The translations under genes were made by a program, and so were the position numbers. Positions 39,159 to 50,064 of a stretch of DNA of 64,000 nt are shown here, piece after piece. Source of the stretch: Roseitalea sp. (GTDB taxonomy: Bacteria > Pseudomonadota > Alphaproteobacteria > Rhizobiales > Rhizobiaceae); the NCBI GenBank assembly GCA_017642895.1, contig JAEPON010000014.1, positions 49,131 to 113,130 of the forward strand, in the 5' to 3' direction. Position 1 is the stretch's first letter; every line of letters starts with the position of its first letter. The notes under the pieces were generated by a model, which was not told the DNA's origin, did not search any database, and was given only the letters and a program-made list of their open reading frames with translations.

Positions 39159-39174
39159 TTAATCGTCGATTAAC
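39159..39174. promoter_or_regulatory. CtrA-type box TTAA-N7-TTAAC upstream of rpoD
   Basis: TTAA at 39159-39162, seven bases, then TTAAC at 39170-39174 is an exact match to the alphaproteobacterial CtrA full site. The core 39159-39173 is also a perfect palindrome around position 39166. It lies 116 bases upstream of the rpoD start, in the 306-base gap 39044-39349 between rpoD and dnaG, which holds no gene. A weak minus-strand promoter (TTTACG at 39180-39175, 17 bases, CACGAT at 39157-39152) would place the box inside its spacer. That promoter is speculative. Confidence 0.5.
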
Positions 39175-39349
39175 CGTAAACGTTCAGCCGTCCCCGAAAC
39201 CCGCTGAATTCCATGTCAAACCGATGAGATAGTCATCGTTGGCGCGATTCCAATCCCGCTTGCGTGCCCAATCGGCGCCAAAAGATGTGATTCCTGCGTT
39301 TTTTTCGTCCGTCAACCGGCGTGGTGCGAAAAAATGCGCGTTCCGGCGG

Positions 39350-41269
39350 TCAAAAACTCTTCACCGGACGGCCCGAAGACAGGCCGAACCCTTCGATCAG
39401 CGCATCAAGGCCCTGCTCGCGGCGCGCGCGCTCCTGCACCGTGATCAGGCGGTTGAGATTGGCATCGCTGTCTTCCTCGGCCAACGCGGCCTCGGCTGCT
39501 CTCAGCTCGCGCGACAGGCCGCGCGCGCGCGCATGAAGGCGCAATGCCTGGTCGAAGGCATGGCGCGCATCGTCATATGCCGCTTCGCTGGTGCAAACCC
39601 AAAGACGAGCCCGTCGCACCGCGTTGTCGACACTGGCGACGGCGTCCGCGTGCGATGCGCATGCGGGATGTTCCAGCAAGGCCTCACGGTCGCGCGCACC
39701 GGTCTCGGCATGGGCTTCGAGGATCGCTCCGCGCAGCGCGGCCAGTTCGGCGCTTTCCAGTTCCAAGGCCGTAAAGGCATCAAAATGTTCCGCGATCAGG
39801 TCGGGGTGACACATCACAGCGCTCAAAAGCGCGGCTTCGCGCAACGGCACGACGCCCTTCAGCGTCTTGGGTGCGACAAGGCGTGAGCGCGACAGGCGTT
39901 CGGACACCGCAATGCGCCCGCGCGGCAGCTTGCCACCGGCGCGGGCCTTGCCGCTGAACACGCCGTCATTGCCCTTTGCGGACGGCACGCCGAAAAACGC
40001 GTTTGCGCGCTCGCGCATGTCTTGGGTGTAGTGCCGGCGCACGCTTTCATCGCCGATGCGTCCCGCCGCTTCGCGAAGGGCGGCCTCAAGCTGGGCGCGC
40101 CGCTCGGGTGTATCGAACGACTTGCCACCGGTTTCGCGCAGCCAGAGCAGGTCGGCGGCGCTTCTCGCCTGTGCAAGGACGGCGTCGAACGCGGCGGCGC
40201 CATCGGCCTTGACCAGATCGTCGGGGTCCTTGCCGTCGGGCAGCAGCGCGAACCGCACGGACTTGCCGGGCTTGAGTTCCGGCAGCGCCAGATCGAGCGA
40301 CCGGTAGGCCGCGCGCAGGCCCGCCTGATCGCCGTCAAAGCACAGGATCGGCTCGTTGGAGACGCGCCAGACCTTGGCAAGCTGGTTTTCCGTCAGCGCC
40401 GTGCCGAGCGGCGCGACAGCGTTGGAAAAGCCGGCCTGATCGAGAGCGATCACATCCATATAACCTTCGACGGCGACCAGCGTTCCGCCGCGTGCGACCG
40501 TCTGCCGGGCACGGCGGAAATTGTAGAGCACGTCGGACTTGTGAAAGAGCGGCCCTTCGGGCGAGTTGAGATATTTGGCCGGCACGTCGGCGGACATGGC
40601 GCGGCCGCCGAACGCGATCACACGGCCCTGAGCGTCCTCGATCGGGAAGATGATGCGGTCGCGGAACCGGTCATAGGAAACGGCGATGTCCTCGCCATGG
40701 ACGACGAGGCTGCAGGCCTCGATCTGCTCCTTGGTGGCGCCGCCTTGCGCCAGATGTTCCTTGAGCGCGTTGCGGCTGTTGGGCGCATAGCCCAGGCGGA
40801 ACTTGCCGATCGTCTGCGGCGCCAGTCCCCGGTCGCGCAGATAGGCGCGCGCGGCGGCGCCGCGCTGCAATTGAAGCTGCGTTTCGAAGAATTTTGCGGC
40901 CGCTTCTGCGACATCGTAAAGCGTCGCGCGCTGGCGCTCGCGCTTTTCGGCCTCCGGGTCCGGCGCCGGCAGGGCGATGCCGGCCATCGAGGCGACACGC
41001 TCGACCGCCTCGGGAAAGCTCATCCCGTCCAGTTCGGTCAGGAAGCGAAAATGGTCGCCCGAAACACCACACCCGAAGCAGTGATAGCGGCCCTTGCCGT
41101 CCTCGCAGTGAAAGCTCGGCGTCTTTTCGCCATGGAACGGGCAGCATGCCCACCAGTCGCGGCGCGATGTGTTGGTCTTGCGCTTGTCCCACGTCACGCG
41201 CTGGCCGATCACGTCGGAGATCGGCACGCGGTCGCGAACTTCATCGAGAAAGGATTGCGAGAATCGCAT
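39350..41269 (-). CDS. dnaG: DNA primase
   Basis: A 639-residue primase. The N-terminal zinc finger uses Cys43, His46, Cys64 and Cys67 (CPFHGEKTPSFH, CFGCG). The RNA-polymerase domain and TOPRIM core carry VAVEGYMDVIALDQAG near residue 260 and ILCFDGDQAGLRAA near 315. The C-terminal DnaB-interacting region is less conserved, as usual. It makes the RNA primers for replication and is located between rpoD and yqeY on the same strand. Confidence 0.96.
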   Translation of the reverse strand: MRFSQSFLDEVRDRVPISDVIGQRVTWDKRKTNTSRRDWWACCPFHGEKTPSFHCEDGKGRYHCFGCGVSGDHFRFLTELDGMSFPEAVERVASMAGIALPAPDPEAEKRERQRATLYDVAEAAAKFFETQLQLQRGAAARAYLRDRGLAPQTIGKFRLGYAPNSRNALKEHLAQGGATKEQIEACSLVVHGEDIAVSYDRFRDRIIFPIEDAQGRVIAFGGRAMSADVPAKYLNSPEGPLFHKSDVLYNFRRARQTVARGGTLVAVEGYMDVIALDQAGFSNAVAPLGTALTENQLAKVWRVSNEPILCFDGDQAGLRAAYRSLDLALPELKPGKSVRFALLPDGKDPDDLVKADGAAAFDAVLAQARSAADLLWLRETGGKSFDTPERRAQLEAALREAAGRIGDESVRRHYTQDMRERANAFFGVPSAKGNDGVFSGKARAGGKLPRGRIAVSERLSRSRLVAPKTLKGVVPLREAALLSAVMCHPDLIAEHFDAFTALELESAELAALRGAILEAHAETGARDREALLEHPACASHADAVASVDNAVRRARLWVCTSEAAYDDARHAFDQALRLHARARGLSRELRAAEAALAEEDSDANLNRLITVQERARREQGLDALIEGFGLSSGRPVKSF

Positions 41270-41395
41270 GGTCCTGCCGGCTTCTGGTCAACGCACTCAG
41301 ACGTGCCCAGCGTTAGCACGCACCACACCGTCCGTCATCGCGGATCGGACTGTGTGGACAGATGTCGCCAATGTGTGGAAAACCGGTGCGCCCGA

Positions 41396-41845
41396 TCAGC
41401 GCAGCATGCCGCGGACGATGCCCGAGGCCTTGGAAAAGTCCATCTGGCCCGGGAATTTCTGCTTGAGCGTGTTCATGCATTTGCTCATGTCGCGCAGGCC
41501 GGCAGCACCGGTATCCTCGACGACGTCGGCACAGGCCTGCTTGACCTCATCCTCGCACATCTGCGCGGGCAGGAACTCGGCGATGACCTTTGATTCGTAG
41601 CGCTCCTGATCGGCCAGTTCGAGGCGGCCGCCCTGCTCATAGTCGGCGGCCGATGCCTTGCGCTGGCTGATCATCTTGGACAGAATGCTGACAATTTCCT
41701 TGTCGGAGACCGGATCCTTGCCCGCATTGCGGTTGGCGATATCGCGATCCTTGACCGCCGCCAACACCAAACGCAGCACCGATATCCGGCATTTGTCCTG
41801 TGAATTCTGAGCTTCTTTCAGCGCCGCATGAATGGCATCACGCAT
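41396..41845 (-). CDS. yqeY: GatB/YqeY domain-containing protein
   Basis: A 149-residue protein from the ATG at 41845, preceded by CAGGAG. It is a standalone YqeY helical domain like the tail of the GatB amidotransferase subunit (ISVLRLVLAAVKDRDIA, EIVSILSKMISQRKASAADYEQGGR, SKCMNTLKQKFPGQMDFSKASGIVRGML). It may act in tRNA-related amidation, but the role is unproven. It sits upstream of dnaG and divergent from carA across 284 bases that contain AT-rich promoter-like sequence near 41920-41965 and no gene. Confidence 0.93.
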   Translation of the reverse strand: MRDAIHAALKEAQNSQDKCRISVLRLVLAAVKDRDIANRNAGKDPVSDKEIVSILSKMISQRKASAADYEQGGRLELADQERYESKVIAEFLPAQMCEDEVKQACADVVEDTGAAGLRDMSKCMNTLKQKFPGQMDFSKASGIVRGMLR

Positions 41846-42129
41846 GTCGAACTCCTGGTAAAGCTTCGTGAAGGATAGCCGCGCGGCATGCGCCATGCAA
41901 GCCTGCAAACCCAACTTCAAAGCTTTGATCTAAAACAGTTTTCTCGACAGTCCACATTTTTGGCAACTGCCCTGCCTGCTCCGCCGGCAACTGACGCTCC
42001 AGTGCCAAGTGCCCAAAGGTCACCTCTGGTGTCCAAGCGCCGGCGGTTGCGTTCGGTACCAATATGGTGTTTGCCTCCGCCGGCGACAAGCGGTCGCCGC
42101 CCGCGCCCCAAAACAAGAGTGTCACGATC

Positions 42130-43350
42130 ATGTCAACCATTGCCGAGGCGGAAAGCGCACCCGCGCCCTGGTCCAACCCGCGCGCCACCGCCGTTCTGGT
42201 CCTGGCCGACCGCACCGTTCTGGAAGGACAGGGCTTCGGCGCCACCGGCGAAACCGAAGCCGAGCTTTGCTTCAACACGGCGCTGACCGGCTATCAGGAG
42301 ATATTGACCGATCCGTCCTATGCCGGCCAGATCGTCACATTCACTTTTCCGCACATCGGCAATATCGGCGCGAACGGCGAAGACATCGAGGATCTGACGC
42401 CCGCGCGCCGGGCCGGCGCCGTGGGCGCCGTCTTCAAGGCGCCGATCACCGATCCTTCCAACTACCGGGCGACCGAACATCTGAATGCCTGGCTCAAGGC
42501 ACGCGGCATCATCGCGCTCGCCGGCATCGATACGCGCGCATTGACCGCGCACATTCGCGAGCATGGCGTGCCCAACGCGGTGATCGCGCATTCACCCTCC
42601 GGCGATTTCGATCTGGATGCGCTGAAAGCCCGCGCCGCGGCGTGGGGCGGGCTGGTCGGCCTGGACCTGGCCAAGGAGGTGACATCGGGTCAGACATCAA
42701 ACTGGTCCGAAACGCCCTGGGTCTGGGACGAAGGCCATAGCGAGTCCGGCGAAACCGACATGCACATCGTCGCCATCGATTACGGCGTCAAACGCAACAT
42801 ATTGCGGCTTCTGGCCGGGCTCGGCGCCAAGGTGACTGTGCTGCCGGCGACTGCAACCGCCCAAGAGGTGCTGGCGCACGAACCGGACGGCATCTTCCTG
42901 TCCAACGGCCCCGGCGATCCGGCGGCCACGGGCGCCCATGCCGTTCCGGTGATCCGGGAGCTGGCTGAAACCGGCATTCCGCTCTTCGGGATATGTCTGG
43001 GGCACCAGATGCTGGCACTGGCTCTGGGCGCCAGAACCGTCAAGATGCATCAGGGCCACCATGGCGCCAATCATCCCGTGAAGGACCATACGACCGGCAA
43101 GGTCGAGATCGTGTCGATGAACCATGGCTTTGCGGTGGATGGTACGTCTCTTCCCAAGGGCGTGACCGAGACCCATGTGTCACTGTTCGACGGCTCCAAT
43201 TGCGGCCTTGCGGTCGACGGCAAGCCGGTCTTTTCGGTGCAACATCATCCCGAGGCCTCGCCAGGGCCGCAGGACAGCCACTATCTGTTCAAGCGCTTTG
43301 CCAATCTGATCCGCGAACGCCAGGGCAAGCCGGCGCTGGCCGAACGCTGA
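42130..43350 (+). CDS. carA: Carbamoyl-phosphate synthase small (glutaminase) subunit
   Basis: The protein has 406 residues from the ATG at 42130, and the open frame extends 22 codons further without family-like sequence. The N-terminal CPSase small-chain domain (VLVLADRTVLEGQGFGATGETEAELCFNT) is followed by a class I glutamine amidotransferase with the nucleophile Cys in FGICLGHQMLALALGA and His-Glu in QHHPEASPGP. It feeds ammonia to CarB for pyrimidine and arginine synthesis. It is separated from carB by about 2.5 kb carrying two unrelated genes. Confidence 0.96.
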   Translation: MSTIAEAESAPAPWSNPRATAVLVLADRTVLEGQGFGATGETEAELCFNTALTGYQEILTDPSYAGQIVTFTFPHIGNIGANGEDIEDLTPARRAGAVGAVFKAPITDPSNYRATEHLNAWLKARGIIALAGIDTRALTAHIREHGVPNAVIAHSPSGDFDLDALKARAAAWGGLVGLDLAKEVTSGQTSNWSETPWVWDEGHSESGETDMHIVAIDYGVKRNILRLLAGLGAKVTVLPATATAQEVLAHEPDGIFLSNGPGDPAATGAHAVPVIRELAETGIPLFGICLGHQMLALALGARTVKMHQGHHGANHPVKDHTTGKVEIVSMNHGFAVDGTSLPKGVTETHVSLFDGSNCGLAVDGKPVFSVQHHPEASPGPQDSHYLFKRFANLIRERQGKPALAER

Positions 43351-43451
43351 GGCCGGAGAACGACCGGCAGAGGTCGCAGCCAATGCCCCATCAATGGGCG
43401 GGCGCAACGGCAGCGGCTTTTCTCCGCCCCGCTTTGCGCTAATCTGGCGCC

Positions 43452-44771
43452 ATGGGATCGTTCGATTTCAACGCCCTGGCCGTTCAGGCCAACGAAACCG
43501 CCGCCTGGCTGGCGCGCTATCTCGCGCAACCATGGACCGTCGTCCAACTTCTGATCATCGCCGCCTGCTTTGGTCTGGCCTATCTGCTCTCGCTGCGGAT
43601 CGAGCCGGCGCTCGAAGAACGGGCGCGCAAGATCAAGGGCAACCCGCGCCTGTTGCGCGTCATATCGGCGTTCATGCGCCGGACCGAGTGGGTGCTGTTC
43701 CTGATTTTCGTGGCCATCGCCCGCGAAATCCTGCTGGCGACGACCTGGCCGAGCCGGAGCTATATCCTCTCGCTGGCGCTGGTTCTCGGCTTCACCTGGC
43801 TCGCCGCATCGGTCCTGACGCAGATCATCCGCAATCGCGTGTTGGCGCGTTTCGTGGCACTTTGCGTCTTCCTCTATGTGGCGACCGGAATCCTGGGGAT
43901 GCGCGGAACGGTCACCGAGGCGCTCGACAATCTGGCGATCAATCTTGGCGATTTCCGCTTGTCGGCCCTGCTCGTCATACGCACGATCGCCGTAACAGCC
44001 TTTTTACTGTGGGTCGCGCATCTGGCAGGCCGCTTCTTCGAGAACCGCATTTCCGCGTCCGATGAACTGTCGCCGTCCTTCAAGGTTCTGGCCGGCAAAG
44101 CGGTGCACATCGGGCTGACGGTTTTGGCCGGTGTGATCGCGCTCAATGCCGTGGGCATCGATCTGACGGCGCTGACGATCTTTTCGGGCGCCGTCGGCGT
44201 CGGCATCGGGTTCGGCCTGCAAAAGGTGGTGTCCAACTTCATTTCAGGCGTCATCATCCTGGTCGACAAGTCGATCAAGCCCGGCGACACGATCGAGCTT
44301 GGCGACACGTTCGGCTGGATACGCGAACTGCGCGGCCGGTTCGTGTCGGTGATCACCCGCGACGGGCGCGAATATCTGATCCCGAACGAGGATTTCATCA
44401 CACAGCAGGTCGTCAACTGGTCATATTCGGACAATTTCATCCGGCTCGATGTCGATTTCGGCGTCTCCTACGACAGCGATCCGCACGAGGTCATCCGGAT
44501 CGCCGTCGATGCGGCGCGCACGGTCGACCGGGTCGTCGACGAGAAAAAGCCGGTCTGCTGGATGACCGCTTTCGGCGCTTCGTCGCTCGACTTCAAGCTG
44601 CGGTTCTGGATCACCGACCCGCAGGGCGGGCTCACCAACATTCGCGGCGCGGTGCTGATCGCGCTATGGGACGCGTTCAAGCAAGCCGGCATCGCCATCC
44701 CCTTCCCGCATCGCGAGATCATCATGCGTACGCCCGTCGAACTGGCCCGCGCAACCGGTCCGAAAGACTGA
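43452..44771 (+). CDS. Mechanosensitive ion channel, MscS family
   Basis: A 439-residue membrane protein. Several transmembrane helices lie in residues 30-240. The pore helix and beta domain show GAVGVGIGFGLQKVVSNFISGVIIL near 255, then the MscS beta domain DTIELGDTFGWIRELRGRFVSVITRDGREYLIPNEDF. It opens under hypo-osmotic shock to release solutes. It is longer than E. coli MscS (286 residues), with extra N-terminal helices. It is convergent with the metallopeptidase gene. Confidence 0.92.
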   Translation: MGSFDFNALAVQANETAAWLARYLAQPWTVVQLLIIAACFGLAYLLSLRIEPALEERARKIKGNPRLLRVISAFMRRTEWVLFLIFVAIAREILLATTWPSRSYILSLALVLGFTWLAASVLTQIIRNRVLARFVALCVFLYVATGILGMRGTVTEALDNLAINLGDFRLSALLVIRTIAVTAFLLWVAHLAGRFFENRISASDELSPSFKVLAGKAVHIGLTVLAGVIALNAVGIDLTALTIFSGAVGVGIGFGLQKVVSNFISGVIILVDKSIKPGDTIELGDTFGWIRELRGRFVSVITRDGREYLIPNEDFITQQVVNWSYSDNFIRLDVDFGVSYDSDPHEVIRIAVDAARTVDRVVDEKKPVCWMTAFGASSLDFKLRFWITDPQGGLTNIRGAVLIALWDAFKQAGIAIPFPHREIIMRTPVELARATGPKD

Positions 44772-44781
44772 GCGACCGACC

Positions 44782-45669
44782 TCACACGCGTGCGTTGAAC
44801 GTGTCGCATGCATCGAGCCGCCCGGTCTCGAAGCCGCGCGCGAACCATGTCCGGCGCTGTTCGGCGGTGCCATGCGAGAAGCTTTCGGGCACAATGAACC
44901 CCTGGGTCCGGCGCTGGATCGTGTCGTCACCGATCTGGGTGGCTGCGTTCAGCGCCTCCTGCAAGTCGCCACGTTCCAAAAGCCCGCGCTGGGCCGTGTG
45001 ATGACCCCAGACACCGGCAAAACAGTCCGCCTGCAATTCGACACGCACGGACATGGCATTGGCCTCGGTGCGGCTCATCTGTCGGCGCATGCGGTTGAAC
45101 TCAGGCAGGACGCCGATCACGTTCTGAACGTGATGGCCGACTTCGTGAGCGATCACATAGGCTTGCGCGAAGTCGCCGGACGCATTGAACCGCCGTGCCA
45201 GCTCGTCAAAGAATTGCAGATCGATGTAAAGCTGTGAATCGGCAGGGCAGTAAAAGGGGCCGGATGCCGCGCCGGCAAAGCCGCAAGCCGAACGCACCTG
45301 CCCCTCGAACAGGACCAGTGTCGGCTCGGGATAGTCGCTGCCCGCTTCCGCGAATATGGCGTTCCACACATCTTCGGTCTCAGCCAAAACGGTGGCAACG
45401 AACTGGGTGGTCGCATCGTCGCGGGGCGGAGACGACTGGGTTGGCGGCGCGCTGACGGTCGCCGGTCCACCGCCCAGAAGACGCACCGGGTCGATGCCGA
45501 GCGCGCCGGCGACCAGAACGATGACAACGATGAAGACGATGCCGCCAAGCCCGCCACGCCGGCCCGACACGGGAATGCGGATGCCACGCCCGCCCGTCGG
45601 CGATCGGCGTCCGCCCCGGCCACGACGGTCGTCGATGTTGCTGCTCTGTCGGCGCCCGCGCCAGCGCAT
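44782..45669 (-). CDS. Neutral zinc metallopeptidase family protein (YpfJ-like)
   Basis: A 295-residue protein from the ATG at 45669, with AGAGG nine bases upstream. The N-terminus is very basic (Arg- and Gly-rich, residues 1-40), followed by one membrane helix (about 41-58) and a periplasmic catalytic domain with the zinc motif HEVGHH at 175-180. Length and domain order match the YpfJ family (putative neutral zinc metallopeptidase), whose substrate is unknown. It is convergent with the MscS gene and divergent from carB. Confidence 0.9.
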   Translation of the reverse strand: MRWRGRRQSSNIDDRRGRGGRRSPTGGRGIRIPVSGRRGGLGGIVFIVVIVLVAGALGIDPVRLLGGGPATVSAPPTQSSPPRDDATTQFVATVLAETEDVWNAIFAEAGSDYPEPTLVLFEGQVRSACGFAGAASGPFYCPADSQLYIDLQFFDELARRFNASGDFAQAYVIAHEVGHHVQNVIGVLPEFNRMRRQMSRTEANAMSVRVELQADCFAGVWGHHTAQRGLLERGDLQEALNAATQIGDDTIQRRTQGFIVPESFSHGTAEQRRTWFARGFETGRLDACDTFNARV

Positions 45670-45898
45670 CGCATCGTTCCTCTTTTCTGTTTTGGCCACA
45701 TTCCTGCCCGAGCCGAGGCCGCCGGGCAAGCACCGCGTGACCGTGCAAGATCAGAACGCACGTTGAAAAGGCGCGGTTCCATCTTTCGCCGCGCACCATA
45801 ATCCCCTATAGCCCCGGTTCAGCCACAAACGAACAGCCCCACTCCGCGCCGGCCGGCCTTTCCGACCGGCGTTTGCGTGCAAAAAAGAGCAAAATGAC

Positions 45899-48800
45899 AT
45901 GCCCAAGCGCACCGATATCGACACCGTCCTGATCATCGGCGCGGGGCCGATCATCATCGGTCAGGCGTGCGAGTTCGACTATTCGGGAACCCAGGCCTGC
46001 AAGGCGCTCAAACAGGAGGGCTACCGGATCGTCCTGGTCAATTCGAACCCGGCGACGATCATGACCGACCCGGAACTGGCCGATGCGACCTATATCGAGC
46101 CGATCACGCCCGAGGTGGTCGCCAAGATCATCGAAAAGGAGCGCATCGAACGGCCCGACGAGACGATGGTGCTGCTGCCGACCATGGGCGGGCAGACCGC
46201 GCTCAACACGGCGCTGTCGCTCAAGGCCATGGGCGTTCTGGACAAGCACGATGTCGAGATGATCGGCGCCAAGCCCGAAGCCATCGACATGGCCGAGGAC
46301 CGCAAACTGTTCCGCGAAGCGATGGACCGGATCGGCCTTGAAAGCCCGCGCTCGGTGCTGGTCAACGCCTCGGCGATCAAGGAGGAAGACCGCACGGCAC
46401 ATGAGGCCCGGCGCCAGACGCTGCGCGACGAAAAATCCGGCGCCGACCTCGATGCGGCGCTCGACGTGCTGGAGCTTGAATGGCGCGACGGCACGTCCGA
46501 TCGCAAGCAGCGCTACATGACCCACGCCATGGGCCTCGCTGCCCAGGCTCTGGATGAGGTCGGCCTGCCCGCGATCATCCGGCCGTCCTTCACGCTTGGC
46601 GGAACCGGCGGCGGCATCGCCTACAACCGGTCGGAATTCTTCGAGATCGTCGAACGCGGTCTCGATGCTTCACCGACGACCGAAGTGCTGATCGACGAGA
46701 GCGTGCTGGGCTGGAAGGAATATGAGATGGAGGTCGTCCGTGACCGGGACGACAATTGCATCATTGTCTGCTCCATCGAAAACGTCGATCCGATGGGCGT
46801 GCACACCGGCGATTCGATCACGGTCGCGCCGGCGCTGACGCTGACCGACAAGGAATACCAGATCATGCGCAACGCCTCGATCGCGGTGCTCCGCGAGATC
46901 GGGGTGGAAACGGGCGGATCGAACGTCCAGTTCGCCGTCAATCCGGACACGGGGCGCCTGGTCGTCATCGAGATGAACCCGCGCGTGTCGCGCTCGTCGG
47001 CGCTGGCATCGAAGGCCACCGGATTTCCGATCGCCAAGGTCGCCGCCAAGCTCGCCGTCGGCTACACGCTGGATGAACTTGAAAACGACATCACCGGCGG
47101 CGCGACGCCAGCCTCGTTCGAACCGTCCATTGATTATGTCGTCACCAAGATCCCGCGCTTTGCGTTCGAGAAGTTTCCCGGCGCCGAGCCGCTTCTGACG
47201 ACCGCGATGAAATCGGTCGGCGAAGTGATGGCGATCGGGCGGACGTTTGCCGAATCGCTGCAAAAGGCGCTGCGCGGGCTGGAAACCGGCTTGACGGGGC
47301 TGGACGAGATCGAGATCCCGGGCCTTGGCGAGGGCGACGACAAGAATGCGATCCGTGCCGCGCTCGGCACGCCAACGCCGGACCGGTTGCGCATGGTGGC
47401 GCAGGCGATGCGCCTTGGTTTTTCGCTCGACGACATCCATGCGGCCTGCAAGATCGACATGTGGTTCCTGCGACAGCTTGGGGCGATCGTCGGCACCGAG
47501 GCGCGCGTGCGGACCCATGGCCTGCCGGACGATGCGGCGAACATGCGCATGCTCAAGGCGATGGGTTTTTCCGACCAGCGCCTTGCGACCCTGACGGCAG
47601 CAGACGAAACGTCCGTGCGCGCGCATCGTCAGACGCTCGACGTTCATCCGGTCTACAAGCGCATCGACACATGCGCGGCAGAGTTCGCCTCGCCCACCGC
47701 CTATATGTATTCGACATACGAGACGCCGTTTGCCGGCGCGCCGCGCTCCGAAGCGGGTGTCTCTGACCGCAAGAAGGTGGTGATCCTGGGCGGTGGCCCG
47801 AACCGGATCGGCCAGGGCATCGAATTCGACTATTGCTGCTGCCATGCCGCGTTCGCGCTCGCGGAAGCGGGCTATGAAGCGATCATGGTCAATTGCAATC
47901 CGGAGACGGTTTCGACCGACTATGACACGTCCGACCGGCTCTATTTCGAGCCGCTGACGGTCGAGGACGTGCTGGAAATCCTGACCGTCGAGCAGGGCGC
48001 CGGCACGCTGCATGGCGTGATCGTGCAGTTCGGCGGCCAGACACCGCTGAAGCTTGCCAACGCGCTTGAAGCGGCCGGCATTCCGATCCTCGGCACCTCG
48101 CCGGATGCCATCGATCTCGCCGAGGACCGCGACCGGTTCCAGAAGCTCCTGATCAAGCACGATCTGACCCAGCCCGAAAACGGCATCGCCTATTCGGTCG
48201 AACAGGCGCGGCTGGTGGCGACCAAGCTCGGCTTTCCGCTCGTGGTGCGGCCCTCCTATGTGCTGGGCGGGCGGGCGATGCAGATCGTGCGCGACGACCA
48301 GGCGCTCGATTCGTACCTGCTCGGCACCGTGCCCGAACTGATCCCAGAGGACATCAAGGCCCGCTATCCAAACGACAAGACCGGGCAGATCAACACGCTT
48401 CTGGGCACCAATCCGCTGTTGTTCGACACCTATCTGGCCGGCGCGATCGAGGTCGATGTGGATTGCTTGTGCGATGGCGACAATGTCCATGTGGCGGGCG
48501 TGATGGAGCATATCGAAGAGGCCGGCATCCATTCGGGCGACAGCGCCTGCTCGCTGCCGGTGCATTCGCTTGCGGCCGAAACGGTCGCCGAACTGGAACG
48601 CCAATCGGACGTGCTCGCCAGGGCGCTCAATGTCGGCGGGCTGATGAACGTGCAGTTCGCGATCCTCGATGGCACGGTCTATGTGCTGGAGGTCAATCCG
48701 CGCGCCTCGCGCACCGTGCCGTTCGTCGCCAAGGCGGTCGGTCGGCCGATCGCCAAGATCGCCGCGCGGATCATGGCGGGCGAAACCCTCGCCGAGGCAT

Positions 48801-49402
48801 CGGGCCATTACGGCACGCTAGTCGACAGCAGCGCGATTGCGCACATCGCCGTCAAGGAGGCGGTCTTCCCCTTCTCCAAATTCCCCGGCGTTGATACGCT
48901 GCTCGGCCCCGAAATGCGCTCGACGGGCGAGGTGATGGGGCTTGATGACGACTATGCCATCGCGTTCGCCAAGGCGCAGATGGGCGCCGGTTCGGAACTG
49001 CCCAAGTCCGGCGCGGTCTTCATTTCGGTGCGTGACGGCGACAAGGCACGCATTCTGGAGACGGCGAAGCTGTTTGAACAATTGGGTTTTTCCGTGCTGG
49101 CCACCGGCGGCACGCAGCGCTTTCTCGCCGACAGCGGTGTTGCGGCCAAGAAGATCAACAAGGTGCTGGAGGGCCGCCCGCATATCGAGGACGCCATCCG
49201 CAACCGGCAGGTCCAGCTTGTGATCAACACGACCGAAGGCAAGAAGGCGCTTTCGGATTCAAAGTCTCTGCGCCGGGCGGCGCTCGAAAACAAGCTGCCC
49301 TATTTCACCACAACCGCAGGCGCGGTTGCCGCTGGCGAGGCGATCGCCGCGCTTGCGCGTGGCGAACTCGGTGTCAAACCGCTGCAGGCCTATCACGCCT
49401 GA
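45899..49402 (+). CDS. carB: Carbamoyl-phosphate synthase large subunit
   Basis: A 1167-residue protein, about 90 longer than the E. coli enzyme and close to the usual alphaproteobacterial length. It has two homologous ATP-grasp halves ([20 protein letters not shown] near residue 15 and [19 protein letters not shown] near 627). The C-terminal MGS-like allosteric domain has [18 protein letters not shown] near 1065. It makes carbamoyl phosphate with CarA. The gap upstream (45670-45898) holds AT-rich promoter-like sequence but no gene. Confidence 0.97.
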   Translation: MPKRTDIDTVLIIGAGPIIIGQACEFDYSGTQACKALKQEGYRIVLVNSNPATIMTDPELADATYIEPITPEVVAKIIEKERIERPDETMVLLPTMGGQTALNTALSLKAMGVLDKHDVEMIGAKPEAIDMAEDRKLFREAMDRIGLESPRSVLVNASAIKEEDRTAHEARRQTLRDEKSGADLDAALDVLELEWRDGTSDRKQRYMTHAMGLAAQALDEVGLPAIIRPSFTLGGTGGGIAYNRSEFFEIVERGLDASPTTEVLIDESVLGWKEYEMEVVRDRDDNCIIVCSIENVDPMGVHTGDSITVAPALTLTDKEYQIMRNASIAVLREIGVETGGSNVQFAVNPDTGRLVVIEMNPRVSRSSALASKATGFPIAKVAAKLAVGYTLDELENDITGGATPASFEPSIDYVVTKIPRFAFEKFPGAEPLLTTAMKSVGEVMAIGRTFAESLQKALRGLETGLTGLDEIEIPGLGEGDDKNAIRAALGTPTPDRLRMVAQAMRLGFSLDDIHAACKIDMWFLRQLGAIVGTEARVRTHGLPDDAANMRMLKAMGFSDQRLATLTAADETSVRAHRQTLDVHPVYKRIDTCAAEFASPTAYMYSTYETPFAGAPRSEAGVSDRKKVVILGGGPNRIGQGIEFDYCCCHAAFALAEAGYEAIMVNCNPETVSTDYDTSDRLYFEPLTVEDVLEILTVEQGAGTLHGVIVQFGGQTPLKLANALEAAGIPILGTSPDAIDLAEDRDRFQKLLIKHDLTQPENGIAYSVEQARLVATKLGFPLVVRPSYVLGGRAMQIVRDDQALDSYLLGTVPELIPEDIKARYPNDKTGQINTLLGTNPLLFDTYLAGAIEVDVDCLCDGDNVHVAGVMEHIEEAGIHSGDSACSLPVHSLAAETVAELERQSDVLARALNVGGLMNVQFAILDGTVYVLEVNPRASRTVPFVAKAVGRPIAKIAARIMAGETLAEASGHYGTLVDSSAIAHIAVKEAVFPFSKFPGVDTLLGPEMRSTGEVMGLDDDYAIAFAKAQMGAGSELPKSGAVFISVRDGDKARILETAKLFEQLGFSVLATGGTQRFLADSGVAAKKINKVLEGRPHIEDAIRNRQVQLVINTTEGKKALSDSKSLRRAALENKLPYFTTTAGAVAAGEAIAALARGELGVKPLQAYHA

Positions 49403-49561
49403 CGCGCGCCGCGATCGGCCTGCCGCCTTACAATCGCGCCGATTTTCGCGTAGAGCTCATGCCGACAATTCCGGCGGTTCGCCAGCTTTGCGCTTGGCGG
49501 GCCGCTTTTATTTGATAACGTTCCGTTTTTGGCGGTGCGGTGCATGTATGGGGAACGCGCG

Positions 49562-50035
49562 ATGAACAAGGTGCCGATGACACGTGAGGGCTATGCGCAG
49601 TTGCAGGAGGAATTCCGCTGGCGCACCCAGGAAGAGCGCCCGCGCATCATCGAGGCGATCGCCGAGGCGCGCGCGCATGGCGACCTGTCCGAAAACGCCG
49701 AATATCACGCCGCAAAGGAAGCCCAGGGCCACAATGAGGGTCGCGTTTCCGAACTGGAGGGCCTGATTTCGCGCGCCGAGGTGATCGATGTCAGCGCGAT
49801 GACCGGCGACACGGTGCGGTTCGGCGCGACGGTCACGCTGATCGACGAGGACACCGAGGAAGAAAAGAGCTACCAGATCGTCGGTGACCAGGAGGCCGAT
49901 GTCAAAGCGGGCAAAATCTCGATCTCCTCGCCGATCGCCCGCGCGCTGATCGGCAAGACGGTGGGCGATTCGGTCGAGGTGCAGGCGCCGGGCGGCGCGC
50001 GCGGTTACGAGATCGACGCGGTCAAGTTCGTCTGA
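49562..50035 (+). CDS. greA: Transcription elongation factor GreA
   Basis: A 157-residue protein from the ATG at 49562, the standard N-terminus [17 protein letters not shown]. The coiled-coil tip carries [26 protein letters not shown] with the acidic residues that restart RNA cleavage in stalled polymerase. The C-terminal domain has [27 protein letters not shown]. It rescues backtracked RNA polymerase. It follows carB, as in related genomes. Confidence 0.97.
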   Translation: MNKVPMTREGYAQLQEEFRWRTQEERPRIIEAIAEARAHGDLSENAEYHAAKEAQGHNEGRVSELEGLISRAEVIDVSAMTGDTVRFGATVTLIDEDTEEEKSYQIVGDQEADVKAGKISISSPIARALIGKTVGDSVEVQAPGGARGYEIDAVKFV

Positions 50036-50064
50036 CCGCGTGCGATCGCAAGGCCGGTGCAGCC

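Noticed and set aside
39191..39219. TTGACA at 39219-39214 on the minus strand as an rpoD -35 element
   Set aside because: The correct distance downstream is CGGGGA, which cannot serve as a -10 element.
46670..48808. 712-codon minus-strand open frame opposite carB
   Set aside because: Shadow of carB. No ribosome binding site or domain supports it.
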